Source: Bacillota bacterium (GTDB lineage Bacteria > Bacillota > Clostridia > Peptostreptococcales > Anaerovoracaceae). Taken from it: a DNA stretch of 64,000 bases. The notes beneath the pieces were generated by a model. The model searched no databases and had not been told where the DNA came from. It saw nothing but the letters and a program-made list of their open reading frames with translations. Shown here piece after piece: positions 1 through 7,524 of the stretch; the first letter of the stretch is position 1; each line of letters begins with the position of its first letter. Position numbers and translations under genes: made by a program. Location: assembly GCA_017394515.1 (NCBI GenBank), contig JAFPXY010000041.1, forward strand, positions 28,400 to 92,399, written 5' to 3'.

Positions 1-192
1 CACGCAACCATCGATCCTAACAAGTGCAAGAACTGTGGTCTTTGCGCTAAGGAATGTCCTACCAAGGCTATCAACAACATGAGAGCTAAGAGACAGCTTC
101 CTAAGCCTAAGGCACCGGCACCTAAGAAGGAGGCTCCTGAAACAACAGTACCTCCTCAGAACGCACCTGAAGGCCCAAGAGCAGGCGCATAA
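1..192 (+). CDS. rnfB: Ferredoxin-domain C-terminus, probably RnfB (5' end outside window)
   Basis: Only the last 63 codons are present. They carry a 4Fe-4S ferredoxin motif (CKNCGLCAKECP, then TKAI) followed by a Pro/Ala/Lys-rich tail ending in PEGPRAGA. This arrangement fits the C-terminal ferredoxin domain of RnfB, the electron-entry subunit of the membrane Rnf complex (ferredoxin:NAD+ oxidoreductase), which is usually the last gene of clostridial rnf operons. The terminator right after the stop, and the NusG-II, Gx-transporter and ApbE genes nearby (common rnf companions; ApbE flavinylates Rnf subunits), support this. Any other multi-ferredoxin protein could end the same way, so the name is an inference. 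Confidence 0.6.
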   Translation, partial: HATIDPNKCKNCGLCAKECPTKAINNMRAKRQLPKPKAPAPKKEAPETTVPPQNAPEGPRAGA

Positions 193-222
193 AGTGAGAC
201 AAACTTTTTATTAAATAAAAAT

Positions 223-254
223 GAGGCATCGCCCGATGGGCGGTGCCTCGTTTT
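223..254 (+). terminator. Rho-independent terminator after rnfB-like gene
   Basis: GAGGCA-T-CGCCC pairs with GGGCG-G-TGCCTC around a 3-nt loop (223-249), followed by TTTT. It closes the rightward operon. Confidence 0.85.
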
Positions 255-268
255 ATGTTCAAAACTAA

Positions 269-490
269 TTAAGAATGGAACAAATGCATATTAAAGGTCT
301 GGGAAAGATATTTCAGCATAACGTTTCCTGCGATACAGTTTCCTTTGCTGTACAGGGAAGGACCGTATATGCCTATGCCCATCTCTTTGTCTACTACGGA
401 GAGAAGTCCGCCGCCCACTCCTGACTTGGTGGGGAAGCCTACTTCCACCGCAAAACGGCCGGAACCGTCATACATTCCGCAGGAGTTTTT
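269..490 (-). pseudogene. Glutaminase (GlsA family) C-terminal remnant
   Basis: About 70 codons on the minus strand match the end of serine-dependent glutaminases: CGMYDGSGRFAVEVG, then PTKSGVGGG, then GIYGPSLYSKGN and a leucine-rich tail, with an in-frame stop at 269. Glutaminases are about 300 residues, so three quarters, including the catalytic Ser and Lys of the N-terminal part, are missing. Homology fades near 490, only about 25 bp beyond the stop of the methyltransferase gene, and the reading frame then runs antisense-free through that gene's end without any start. It looks like a deletion scar: the 5' part of a glutaminase gene was lost and its 3' end left behind. Not expected to make a functional enzyme. 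Confidence 0.75.
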
Positions 491-512
491 TGTCCATGGG
501 AAACCTCGCGTA

Positions 513-1352
513 CTATCTGAGCATCTTTGCAAGGGCTTCGATGTATTTGGGAGAAGATCCACAGCAACCGCCGATGTACTTGAGGGTAGGGATCTCAGCT
601 GCCTTGGAAACCTCTCTGGCGAAGTCATCGAAGTCGACTTCAGATCCGCCTTCGACCTTGGGCATGCCGGCGTTAGGCTTATAGATGAGAGGAAGATCCG
701 TCACTTCGGCGAATTCTTTGATGATGGGGAGTGTCTCCTCAGGGCCCTCGGAGCAGTTGAGGCCGATGGCTTCAGGCTCGAAGGGAGCCAGCGTCTTAGC
801 TATCTGTGCGGGGTTGTTGCCGAACATGGTGCGGCCACCCTTCTTGGGGTTGTATTTGGTGAAGCTCATGGAGAGGAGGAGGGGAAGGTCATACTTGGAA
901 GCTTCTTCCGCTGCGATCTTAAGCATTTCAAGATCCATGAAGGTCTCCAAAAATATGCCGTCAGGCTTTTCCATAGCGCCGTACTTTAACATCTCGGCGA
1001 AGGTTTCCCTGGCTTCTTCCTTGGCGATCTTGCCGAAGGGAATGAGAAGGCCTGTCAGAGGGCCGATATCCAAAAGGACGCGAGCACGATCCTTGGCGGC
1101 TTCCTTGGCGAGGATCACACCTTCTCTTATGATTTCTTCCACTGAGAAGTCGAAGGGTTCCACGGAGGGACGATTGGCGCTGAAGGTGTTTGACAATACG
1201 AAATCTGAGCCTGCATCGATGAATTCACCAGCAAGTTCTACGACCTTGTCTGGAAACAGCTTGTTATATCTCCAAACAGGGCCTTTGTCATCGGTTTTAG
1301 CCCAGAGGCAGGTGCCGTTAGCACCATCCAGCAAATAGATGTCTTTCTTCAT
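513..1352 (-). CDS. Homocysteine S-methyltransferase family protein
   Basis: 279 residues with the Hcy-binding (beta/alpha)8 domain seen in MmuM, BHMT and the N-terminal module of MetH. The substrate zinc site is visible: Cys in GLNCSEGPE and the paired Cys in GGCCGSSP near the C-terminus. The N-terminal LLDGANGT fits the family start. The family transfers a methyl group to homocysteine to form methionine; the donor (S-methylmethionine, methyl-corrinoid or folate) cannot be told from sequence. Start chosen for TAGGAGGAAACT just upstream. Monocistronic on the minus strand, with the Gx-transporter gene upstream at a 19-bp gap, so the two may share a transcript. metK and mtnA elsewhere in the window belong to the same methionine/SAM economy. 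Confidence 0.85.
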   Translation of the reverse strand: MKKDIYLLDGANGTCLWAKTDDKGPVWRYNKLFPDKVVELAGEFIDAGSDFVLSNTFSANRPSVEPFDFSVEEIIREGVILAKEAAKDRARVLLDIGPLTGLLIPFGKIAKEEARETFAEMLKYGAMEKPDGIFLETFMDLEMLKIAAEEASKYDLPLLLSMSFTKYNPKKGGRTMFGNNPAQIAKTLAPFEPEAIGLNCSEGPEETLPIIKEFAEVTDLPLIYKPNAGMPKVEGGSEVDFDDFAREVSKAAEIPTLKYIGGCCGSSPKYIEALAKMLR

Positions 1353-1371
1353 AGTTTCCTCCTAAATATCT

Positions 1372-1902
1372 TTATTCTGCAAACGCCGGAAGGCGTTTCT
1401 CTATTACGTATGCGATTATTCCGATGGCTATTCCGCTGATGATTCCGGAGAACAGGAGCACAGAGAAATAGCTTAATATGCCTGTATTTGAAAGAAGCAG
1501 ACAGGCCGTGAGAAGCTGGCCCAGGTTGTGGCAAACGCCGCCCGCCATGCTGACTCCCACCATGCTGAAAAGGCCGGTCCGATAGAGCAGATACATGACG
1601 ATGATGCTTAAGACTCCTCCCGCCAGGGAGTAGATCATGCCAAACACTCCGCTGAAAAGCAGCCCTGCTGCGACTATCCTCACCATGTTGATGGTAAAGG
1701 CGTACTTGAAGCCCATGCGGTAGAGAGCGATGATGATGACCAGGTTGGCCAGACCCAGTTTGATGCCGGGTACGGGCACCGGAATTGGTATCAGGATCTC
1801 CACGTAGCTGAATATCAGAGCAAGAGCGGCAAACATGGCGCTGATGGCCAGAAGCCTGGTGCGCTTGTCGGCCTTACGAGGTGTTCTAGCCTGAGATGAC
1901 AT
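1372..1902 (-). CDS. Gx transporter family (heptaprenyl diphosphate synthase component I-like) membrane protein
   Basis: 176 residues, about five membrane segments. The N-terminal stretch LLAISAMFAALALIFSYVE, the repeated proline run IPIPVPVPG, and GLANLVIIIALYRMG are characteristic of the Hpre_diP_synt_I / Gx transporter family, structurally like ECF S-components. Function unproven; members often neighbour NusG domain II proteins, ApbE and rnf genes, as here. Start set at 1902 (ATG TCA TCT) because AAAGGAGG lies 8 nt upstream; an earlier in-frame ATG at 1908 is too close to it. The start overlaps the end of the NusG-II gene by 17 bp, so the two are translationally coupled. Confidence 0.75.
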   Translation of the reverse strand: MSSQARTPRKADKRTRLLAISAMFAALALIFSYVEILIPIPVPVPGIKLGLANLVIIIALYRMGFKYAFTINMVRIVAAGLLFSGVFGMIYSLAGGVLSIIVMYLLYRTGLFSMVGVSMAGGVCHNLGQLLTACLLLSNTGILSYFSVLLFSGIISGIAIGIIAYVIEKRLPAFAE

Positions 1903-2248
1903 CCACATCACCTCCTTTGCCCTCTATCTCCACCACCACGCGGTTAGGCAGGCAGACTATGCTGTCGCCTATAAGGGAGATCTTGCCGTGATCCACGCAG
2001 ATCTGATTCTTGCAGGTGGAAGATTTCATTCTGACGGTACCATCCTCGATGATGATAACGTTGGTGTGCCCGTCTTTGGAGATCTCGATGGTCTGATCCT
2101 CCATAAGAGAATAGATGCCATAGGTCTCGCCGTTTACGGTGATTTTCACGTCGGTACCGCCGGCCTGCTTAGCCAGAGGCCCGAAGGATATGATCAGTCC
2201 CACCGCCACTATTAAGATGAGTAAAATTACATCTGCCTTCTTTATCAT
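1886..2248 (-). CDS. NusG domain II-containing protein
   Basis: 120 residues: an N-terminal membrane anchor (VILLILIVAVGLIISFG) followed by a small beta-rich NusG-II domain with DVKITVNG, a CKNQICVDHG stretch (two Cys and a His) and IVCLPNRVVVEI. This family is annotated as NusG_II in Firmicutes and nearly always sits next to Gx-transporter and rnf/ApbE genes; its role is unknown, the paired Cys suggesting metal or redox chemistry outside the membrane. No Shine-Dalgarno precedes the ATG; instead a consensus promoter ends 6 nt before it, so the mRNA is predicted leaderless. Divergent from apbE. Confidence 0.8.
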   Translation of the reverse strand: MIKKADVILLILIVAVGLIISFGPLAKQAGGTDVKITVNGETYGIYSLMEDQTIEISKDGHTNVIIIEDGTVRMKSSTCKNQICVDHGKISLIGDSIVCLPNRVVVEIEGKGGDVDVISG

Positions 2249-2254
2249 GGATAT

Positions 2255-2282
2255 ATTATATCATAAAGCTCAATTCTGTCAA
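2255..2282 (-). promoter_or_regulatory. Consensus sigma-70 promoter giving a leaderless mRNA for the NusG-II gene
   Basis: On the minus strand TTGACA (2282-2277), 16 nt, TATAAT (2260-2255), then six nt, then ATG at 2248. Transcription should begin on or beside the A of the ATG, and there is no room for a ribosome-binding site. Confidence 0.75.
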
Positions 2283-2303
2283 AGGAGCCTTTGAAAAACA
2301 TGC

Positions 2304-2332
2304 AAGACATGTATGGACCTTTGTGGTATAAT
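2304..2332 (+). promoter_or_regulatory. Promoter of apbE, leaderless spacing
   Basis: AAGACA (2304-2309), 17 nt, TATAAT (2327-2332), six nt, ATG at 2339. The -10 is perfect and the -35 matches 4 of 6. An upstream AAAGGAG (2281-2287) with in-frame TTG/ATG at 2291/2300 offers a rival, but that would prefix the lipoprotein signal with about 15 hydrophilic residues. Confidence 0.6.
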
Positions 2333-2338
2333 ATTGAT

Positions 2339-3466
2339 ATGCAAAAAATAAAAGAGCGAAAACTATATATTTTGCTCCTTGTGGTGATCTTGGTACTGGT
2401 GATCGGCACAAGTGGCTGCGGCGGCGGAAACACTCCGTGGAACGGCTATTCCAAGCAGTCTTTCTACTTTGATACCATCTGCGAGATAACCATCTTCGGC
2501 TTTGAAGAAGGTCAGGTGGAGGATGATACTCAGGAGAACTTTGACAAGGTTTCAAACGAAGTGATCACAGACACCTTCAAGCTCATGAGTGACTTCGAGA
2601 ACACCCTCTCGAGGACCGTGGAAGGCTCCGACGTGGATCGGATAAATAAGGCGAAGGGCGAAGCTGTCCAGGTGAGCCCTGAGACCCTGGAGGTAATAGA
2701 GAAGGGCATGGAGTTCGGAGATGTATCCGGGGGAACCTTCGATATAACCGTGGGCAAGGCCTCTGTGCTTTGGGACTTCCACGAAAGTATCACCGATGAG
2801 CCGTCGGAAGTGCCTTCTGAAGAGGCCCTTAAGGAGGCGTCCAAGCATATAGACTACAGGAAGATCCAAGTGGATGAGAAGGCCGGAACGGTGAAGCTGA
2901 CAGACCCTGAAATGATGCTGGATCTGGGCGGTATCGCCAAGGGCTATATCGCTGATAAGACCGCAGAATATCTGAGATCCAAGGGTGTGGTGAGCGCCAT
3001 AGTTAACCTGGGCGGCAACATAGAAGTCATCGGAGGAAAGAATCTAAGCTTAATTTCGGAAGATCAGGAACAGGCTGATTTCGTCCTGGGAATCAGAGAT
3101 CCCGGCTCTGCTGACGGCGGTCTTCTCGGGGTCTATCCCGGAAAGGACATCACCGTGGTGACCTCCGGCACCTATGAGAGGTTCATCGAAGTTGACGGAG
3201 TGCGGTATCACCATATTTTGGACCCAAAGACGGGCTATCCCGTGGATACGGATGTGGAGCAGGTGAGCATCATCGCTAGCTACGGTCATTCCGTGGACTG
3301 CGACGGACTGTCTACAGCCTGCCTGGCATTAGGAGTTGAGAAGAGCACAGAGCTCATTCAGGCTTTGAACGATGACGGCAGGTATGGAAACATCGAAGGA
3401 ATCTTCGTCTCCACAGAGGGCGAAGTGACATATACCAAAGAAGAAACAGTTTTTAAGGCTAATTGA
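2339..3466 (+). CDS. apbE: FAD:protein FMN transferase (ApbE lipoprotein)
   Basis: 375 residues. A lipoprotein signal (KIKERKLYILLLVVILVLVIG, then the Cys of SGCGGG) exports it to the outer face of the membrane. The body is an ApbE domain: DTICEITIFG at the start, LMSDFENTLSR, DLGGIAKGYIADKT, NLGGNIEVIGG and the C-terminal HHILDPKTGYPV with the Mg2+-binding region. ApbE cleaves FAD and attaches FMN to Thr of target proteins such as RnfG/RnfD, fitting the rnf-like gene 2 kb upstream. Start taken at 2339 because it gives a canonical signal peptide; the promoter places this ATG at the 5' end of the transcript. Followed within 11 bp by an aldo/keto reductase. Confidence 0.9.
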   Translation: MQKIKERKLYILLLVVILVLVIGTSGCGGGNTPWNGYSKQSFYFDTICEITIFGFEEGQVEDDTQENFDKVSNEVITDTFKLMSDFENTLSRTVEGSDVDRINKAKGEAVQVSPETLEVIEKGMEFGDVSGGTFDITVGKASVLWDFHESITDEPSEVPSEEALKEASKHIDYRKIQVDEKAGTVKLTDPEMMLDLGGIAKGYIADKTAEYLRSKGVVSAIVNLGGNIEVIGGKNLSLISEDQEQADFVLGIRDPGSADGGLLGVYPGKDITVVTSGTYERFIEVDGVRYHHILDPKTGYPVDTDVEQVSIIASYGHSVDCDGLSTACLALGVEKSTELIQALNDDGRYGNIEGIFVSTEGEVTYTKEETVFKAN

Positions 3467-3477
3467 AAGGAAGAGAC

Positions 3478-4611
3478 ATGACACAGAAAAAACTCGGCTT
3501 CGGCATGATGAGATTGCCGATACTTGATCCAAACGACTCCAAAAGTTTTGACTACGACCAGGTCCAGCAGATGGTGGACGAGTACATGGCCAAGGGCTTC
3601 AACTATTTTGATACAGCCTGGATGTACCATGGCGGCACCAGCGAAGGCCTCATAAAGAGATGTCTTCTTGGCAAATACCCCAGAGACAGCTACACGGTAA
3701 CCGACAAGCTGCCGGACTATATCTTCAAGCCGGGTTTCGGCCCCAAGGAAGCCTTTGAGACCCAGCTGGAGAGGACAGGTCTGGACTACTTTGACTACTA
3801 CCTGATCCACGATACCAATGCTGCTTCCATCGTAAACTTTGAGAAGTACCACTGCTTCGAATTCGTTGAAGAACTCTTGGACAAAGGCCTGGTCAAGCAC
3901 ATAGGTCTCTCTCACCACGACGGACCGGAGCTCTTGGAAGAATTGCTCATCAAGCATCCCAGAATTGAGTTTGTACAGCTCCAGATCAACTATCTTGACT
4001 GGGACAGCCTTGGAGTGAGAGCTCGTGAATGCTACGAAGTAGCCATTAAATACGGCAAAAAAGTCCTGATCATGGAGCCCGTCAAGGGCGGAACTCTGGC
4101 ACAGGTCCCTGAAGAAGCGGAGAAACTCTTTAAGGATGCTGAACCTGACATGTCCATTCCTTCCTGGGCCATCAGATTCGCAGCTTCCTGGCCCGATGTG
4201 TACATGGTACTCAGCGGCATGTCCAACCTGGAGCAGTTAAGAGATAACATGAGCTACATGGATGACTTCAAACCTCTGAACGAGGCTGAACTGGACGTGG
4301 TCTGGAAGGCTGTCGACATCATCAACGGAAACATCGCCATCGACTGCACGGGCTGCAACTACTGTACCGTGGACTGCCCTATGAACGTGCAGATACCGAG
4401 ACTCTTCAGCCTGTATAACGCAGACCTCCAGGAAGTGGAGTCCAAGGGCTGGAGTTCACACGAAGAACTCTACGCCAACCTGGTTCTGACAGAAGGAATC
4501 GGCGTGGCCTCCGACTGCATTGAGTGCGGTGCCTGCGAGGACAGATGCCCTCAGCATCTTCCCATCAGAGAGCATCTGAAGGCCGTGGCAGAGCATTTTG
4601 AGAATAAATAA
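3478..4611 (+). CDS. Aldo/keto reductase with C-terminal ferredoxin-like domain
   Basis: 377 residues. Residues 1 to about 270 form the AKR barrel: GFGMMRLP, NYFDTAWMYHGG (catalytic Asp/Tyr), YLIHD, VKHIGLSHHD, VQLQINYLDWD. The C-terminus adds two 4Fe-4S motifs, CTGCNYCTVDCP and CIECGACEDRCP, so it probably couples NAD(P)H or a carbonyl substrate to a low-potential electron carrier. These Fe-S AKRs are common in anaerobic Clostridia and their substrates are mostly unknown. Start at 3478 is set by GAAAGGAAGAGAC directly upstream, 11 bp after the apbE stop; the EFR1 gene follows within 7 bp, so the three genes form one operon. Confidence 0.85.
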   Translation: MTQKKLGFGMMRLPILDPNDSKSFDYDQVQQMVDEYMAKGFNYFDTAWMYHGGTSEGLIKRCLLGKYPRDSYTVTDKLPDYIFKPGFGPKEAFETQLERTGLDYFDYYLIHDTNAASIVNFEKYHCFEFVEELLDKGLVKHIGLSHHDGPELLEELLIKHPRIEFVQLQINYLDWDSLGVRARECYEVAIKYGKKVLIMEPVKGGTLAQVPEEAEKLFKDAEPDMSIPSWAIRFAASWPDVYMVLSGMSNLEQLRDNMSYMDDFKPLNEAELDVVWKAVDIINGNIAIDCTGCNYCTVDCPMNVQIPRLFSLYNADLQEVESKGWSSHEELYANLVLTEGIGVASDCIECGACEDRCPQHLPIREHLKAVAEHFENK

Positions 4612-4618
4612 GAGAGAC

Positions 4619-5437
4619 ATGAAGATCAAAAGCATACAACTCATATACTTCAGCCCAACGGGAGGCACGAAGAGGATGGCAGCCAAACTTGCAGGCTTCC
4701 TTTCCAAAAAACTATCCGTGCCCGTGGAAAACACCGCGCTGAACCTTATGGAAGACAGAGAAAAGGAATATTTTTTCGGACCGGATGAACTGGTCATACT
4801 GACGGTGCCCACATATGCGGACCGTGTTCCGAATAAGATAGAGCCTGACCTTCGGAGAATATTACATTTCGATAAGTCGCCGGCTGTGGCCCTGGTATCC
4901 TATGGAAACAGAAGTTACGGCACGGCGCCAGCTGAACTGGCGGATATTTTAAAAAGCGATGGCGCTAAAGTTTTTACCGCCGGAGCTTTCGTCTGCAGAC
5001 ATGTATTTTCTGAATTTCTGTCCAAAGCAAGGCCCGATAGGTATGACAGAGCTGAAATGGATGGCTGGGCGGATCAGATCGTTTCCGTGATCCACCAGGC
5101 TGAAAGCTCAGATGATCTGCCTGAACCTGAATTGGGAGAGATCGGCGAATACTATAAGCCTCTTAAAGAGGACATGACGCCGGCCAAGTTCCTTAAGGCA
5201 AAGCCCAAGACCGATATAGACCATTGCTATTTCTGCGGTCTTTGCGTGCGTTCATGTCCCATGGGTTCCATCGATGATGACTGCATCACCGTGAGCGGAG
5301 TATGCATCAAGTGTCATGCCTGCGTCAGATCCTGCCCCGAAAGGGCTAAGTACTTCGACGACCCTGATTTCCTGTCTCACGTTAAGATGCTGGAAAGCAT
5401 CTGTGTGGAGAGGGCAGAGAACAGAATATTTATTTAA
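4619..5437 (+). CDS. EFR1 family ferrodoxin (flavodoxin-like plus two 4Fe-4S)
   Basis: 272 residues. The N-terminus is a flavodoxin-like fold with the FMN phosphate loop YFSPTGGTKRMA and LVSYGNRSYGTA; the C-terminal third carries CYFCGLCVRSCP and CIKCHACVRSCP, a bacterial-type 2[4Fe-4S] ferredoxin. The EFR1 family are stand-alone electron carriers or reductases of anaerobes; the partner is unknown but the cotranscribed Fe-S aldo/keto reductase is an obvious candidate. Start at 4619 follows AAGAGAGAC; the ORF extends 21 bp upstream into the previous gene without a better start. Confidence 0.85.
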   Translation: MKIKSIQLIYFSPTGGTKRMAAKLAGFLSKKLSVPVENTALNLMEDREKEYFFGPDELVILTVPTYADRVPNKIEPDLRRILHFDKSPAVALVSYGNRSYGTAPAELADILKSDGAKVFTAGAFVCRHVFSEFLSKARPDRYDRAEMDGWADQIVSVIHQAESSDDLPEPELGEIGEYYKPLKEDMTPAKFLKAKPKTDIDHCYFCGLCVRSCPMGSIDDDCITVSGVCIKCHACVRSCPERAKYFDDPDFLSHVKMLESICVERAENRIFI

Positions 5438-5441
5438 TAAA

Positions 5442-5468
5442 AAAGCGGAGGTTATCAGCCTCCGCTTT
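5442..5468. terminator. Bidirectional terminator
   Basis: AAAGCGGAGG and CCTCCGCTTT arms around a 7-nt loop with A-run before and T-rich end after; it separates the rightward Fe-S operon from the leftward ECF gene. Confidence 0.85.
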
Positions 5469-5484
5469 AATCATTCATATGTAG

Positions 5485-6045
5485 TTATTTGTTCGCATAA
5501 GCAAAATATCTCTTCACCGGCGTCTTTAAAAGGGCGTGGGTGAGGATCACGGCGATGACCATGGAGACAACGAACTGACCGATGTTTCCGGGAATGGACA
5601 TGAGCCCGATGGTGAAGTTTCCGTAGACCAGAGCGTTTACAACAACGTAGATGGCAACTTCGGTGAGGCCACCGAGAACCATGGCCATGTACTCGAAGGC
5701 GTTGAAGCTGAGGAACTTCGTGTGTCCTTCTACTACCGTGCGCTCATAACCCTTCTCGATCAGGAGACCCATGACGAAAGCCATGAGGCCTTTGGCAAAG
5801 AAGGTGCCTATAGCGAAGATGGCGTATCCACCCATGATGTCGGCCATGGCAGCACCTACTGCAGAAGCGATGGCGCTGTTCTTTTTGCCCAGGACCAGTA
5901 CGCTCATGAAGATGAAGGTGTCACCGATATGAACGTAACCCTGGGTCAGCGGGTTAGGGATCTTAAGGGCATAGGTGGCGAGACATACAAGGCAGGTCAT
6001 CAAGGCGGTCAATACTAAGTTGTCGGTTTTTTCTACGCGTCTCAT
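5485..6045 (-). CDS. ECF transporter S component, possibly for vitamin B6 (PdxU-like)
   Basis: 186 residues, about six membrane segments: LVLTALMTCLVCLATYA, the loop ALKIPNPLTQGYVHIGDTFI typical of ECF S-components, GAAMADIMGGYAIFAIGTF, and a C-terminal amphipathic end. S-components capture a vitamin or metal and share the EcfAAT energising module encoded elsewhere. The divergent neighbour is a MocR/PdxR-type PLP-linked regulator across a perfect palindrome, which is the usual context of predicted pyridoxine transporters (PdxU); that assignment is from context only. RBS AAAGGAG lies before the ATG. Confidence 0.75.
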   Translation of the reverse strand: MRRVEKTDNLVLTALMTCLVCLATYALKIPNPLTQGYVHIGDTFIFMSVLVLGKKNSAIASAVGAAMADIMGGYAIFAIGTFFAKGLMAFVMGLLIEKGYERTVVEGHTKFLSFNAFEYMAMVLGGLTEVAIYVVVNALVYGNFTIGLMSIPGNIGQFVVSMVIAVILTHALLKTPVKRYFAYANK

Positions 6046-6072
6046 TTGTGGTTTTCTCCTTTATCTATTGAA

Positions 6073-6096
6073 ATCATAACAGAAAAGTGTTATGAT
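6073..6096. promoter_or_regulatory. Palindromic operator over the mocR promoter
   Basis: ATCATAACA (6073-6081), GAAAAG, TGTTATGAT (6088-6096): perfect 9-bp arms around 6 nt. It overlaps a sigma-70 promoter for the rightward gene, TTGAAA (6068-6073), 17 nt, TATGAT (6091-6096), and lies upstream of the leftward ECF gene, a natural place for one regulator to control both. Confidence 0.6.
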
Positions 6097-6150
6097 TAAA
6101 ATAATCAATTTATAGTTTTTTTAAGAATACAGTTTTCTAAAATAAAGGCA

Positions 6151-7524
6151 ATGAAGAAGATAATACTGGATTTAGATAACAGTAACAGACAATTTTTATA
6201 TGAACAGCTCTACGACAGGATCAAGGAGGACATCCTGACGGGTTCCATCAAGGCCGGCGAGAAACTGCCTTCCCTCAGGTCCCTTTCCAAAGAACTGGGC
6301 ATCAGCCTTACCACCATCGAGCAGGCCTACAACCAGCTAATGGTGGAGGGCTACATCTGTTCCAAGCCACAGGCGGGATTTTTTGCGGAGGAGATTGGAA
6401 CTGCCAGGGAGCAGGAACCCGAGGAAGGTGTTGAAGAAATTGCCGAAGAGGTAATGACGGAGAACGAGTTCATCCACGATCCGACTTCCTTCGACTTCAA
6501 TAAGTGGAAGAAATGTTCCAACGAGGTCTTCAACTACTACTCCGGCCAGCTTTTGTTCGAGTCGGATCCGCAAGGGGAGAGGGCTTTAAGAAACGAGATC
6601 GCCAAGTACATTTATAGATCTCGCGGCGTTAAGGCCAGCCCGGACAGGATCGTCATCGGCGCAGGAACTCAGCAGATCACATCCCACCTTTCAAGGATCC
6701 TTCTTAGGATGAAGATCAATCTGGTATCCCTGGAGGAGCCGGGCTACCTTCCGGTGCAGTCCATCCTTCGTGATGCGGGCCTTCAGATCTATCACATACC
6801 GGTCAGGGAAGATGGCATTCAGATAGACAGGCTGCCTTCCAACATAAACTCCGCGGTCTACGTGAGCCCTTCAAACCAGTTTCCTACGGGAGCGGTCATG
6901 CCCATCGCCAGAAGGTATGAGCTTCTGGACTGGGCCGACAGGAACCACTCGGTGATTATCGAGGACGACTACGACAGCGAGCTGAGATACTTTGGCCGTC
7001 CGGTGCCTGCCCTTAAGAGCCTGGATGACAAGAACTGTGTAGTTTATCTGGGATCCTTCTCGTCCACGCTTTTTCCGGCGGTGAAGATATCCTACATGGT
7101 TCTTCCCATGGAGATGGCCGAGATTTTCAACGACATCAAGGGTGCTTACACTCAGACCTGCTCCAAATCCGAGCAGCTGACCCTTGCGCTGTTCATGGAA
7201 AAGGGTTACTATTATACTGGAATCAGGAAACTGAGATCCATGAATTCCAGAAAACTGGACGTGACACTCAGTGCTTTCGACAAATATTTTGGAAGAGAAG
7301 TGATACCCATGGACACCAGGTCCGGCATCACCCTCACCATCAAAGTCAGGTCCAAGCGCTATCTTACGGAGTTGATACTCCTGGCCAGGAGCATCGGGTT
7401 GGAGATGGTACCAATTTCAGCGATAACAGACCAGGAGACTACGGCTTTGTCCTTCTACTACAGTCAACTGCCTCTGGAAACCATAGAGCAAAAAATCAAA
7501 GAACTGGAGAGTGTATGGAGATGA
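6151..7524 (+). CDS. MocR/GabR-type regulator: GntR wHTH plus aminotransferase-like domain, Schiff-base Lys position is Ser
   Basis: 457 residues. Residues 10-80 are a GntR winged helix (YEQLYDRIKEDIL, GEKLPSLRSLSKELGIS, TTIEQAYNQLMVEGY); residues 115-457 are a fold-type I aminotransferase-like effector domain (YVSPSNQFPTGAVMP, IIEDDYDSELRY). In MocR proteins PLP binds a Lys in GTFSK-TLFP; here the stretch reads GSFSSTLFPAVKISY (301-315), with Ser305 at that position, the nearest Lys being 312. It may bind PLP or pyridoxal non-covalently or another ligand. The divergent ECF gene suggests vitamin B6 control. Its stop overlaps the patatin gene in an ATGA junction. Confidence 0.85.
   Translation: MKKIILDLDNSNRQFLYEQLYDRIKEDILTGSIKAGEKLPSLRSLSKELGISLTTIEQAYNQLMVEGYICSKPQAGFFAEEIGTAREQEPEEGVEEIAEEVMTENEFIHDPTSFDFNKWKKCSNEVFNYYSGQLLFESDPQGERALRNEIAKYIYRSRGVKASPDRIVIGAGTQQITSHLSRILLRMKINLVSLEEPGYLPVQSILRDAGLQIYHIPVREDGIQIDRLPSNINSAVYVSPSNQFPTGAVMPIARRYELLDWADRNHSVIIEDDYDSELRYFGRPVPALKSLDDKNCVVYLGSFSSTLFPAVKISYMVLPMEMAEIFNDIKGAYTQTCSKSEQLTLALFMEKGYYYTGIRKLRSMNSRKLDVTLSAFDKYFGREVIPMDTRSGITLTIKVRSKRYLTELILLARSIGLEMVPISAITDQETTALSFYYSQLPLETIEQKIKELESVWR

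Noticed and set aside
345..1338. Rightward reading frames of 214 and 217 codons opposite the methyltransferase
   Set aside because: They are antisense shadows of a well-supported gene and match no family.
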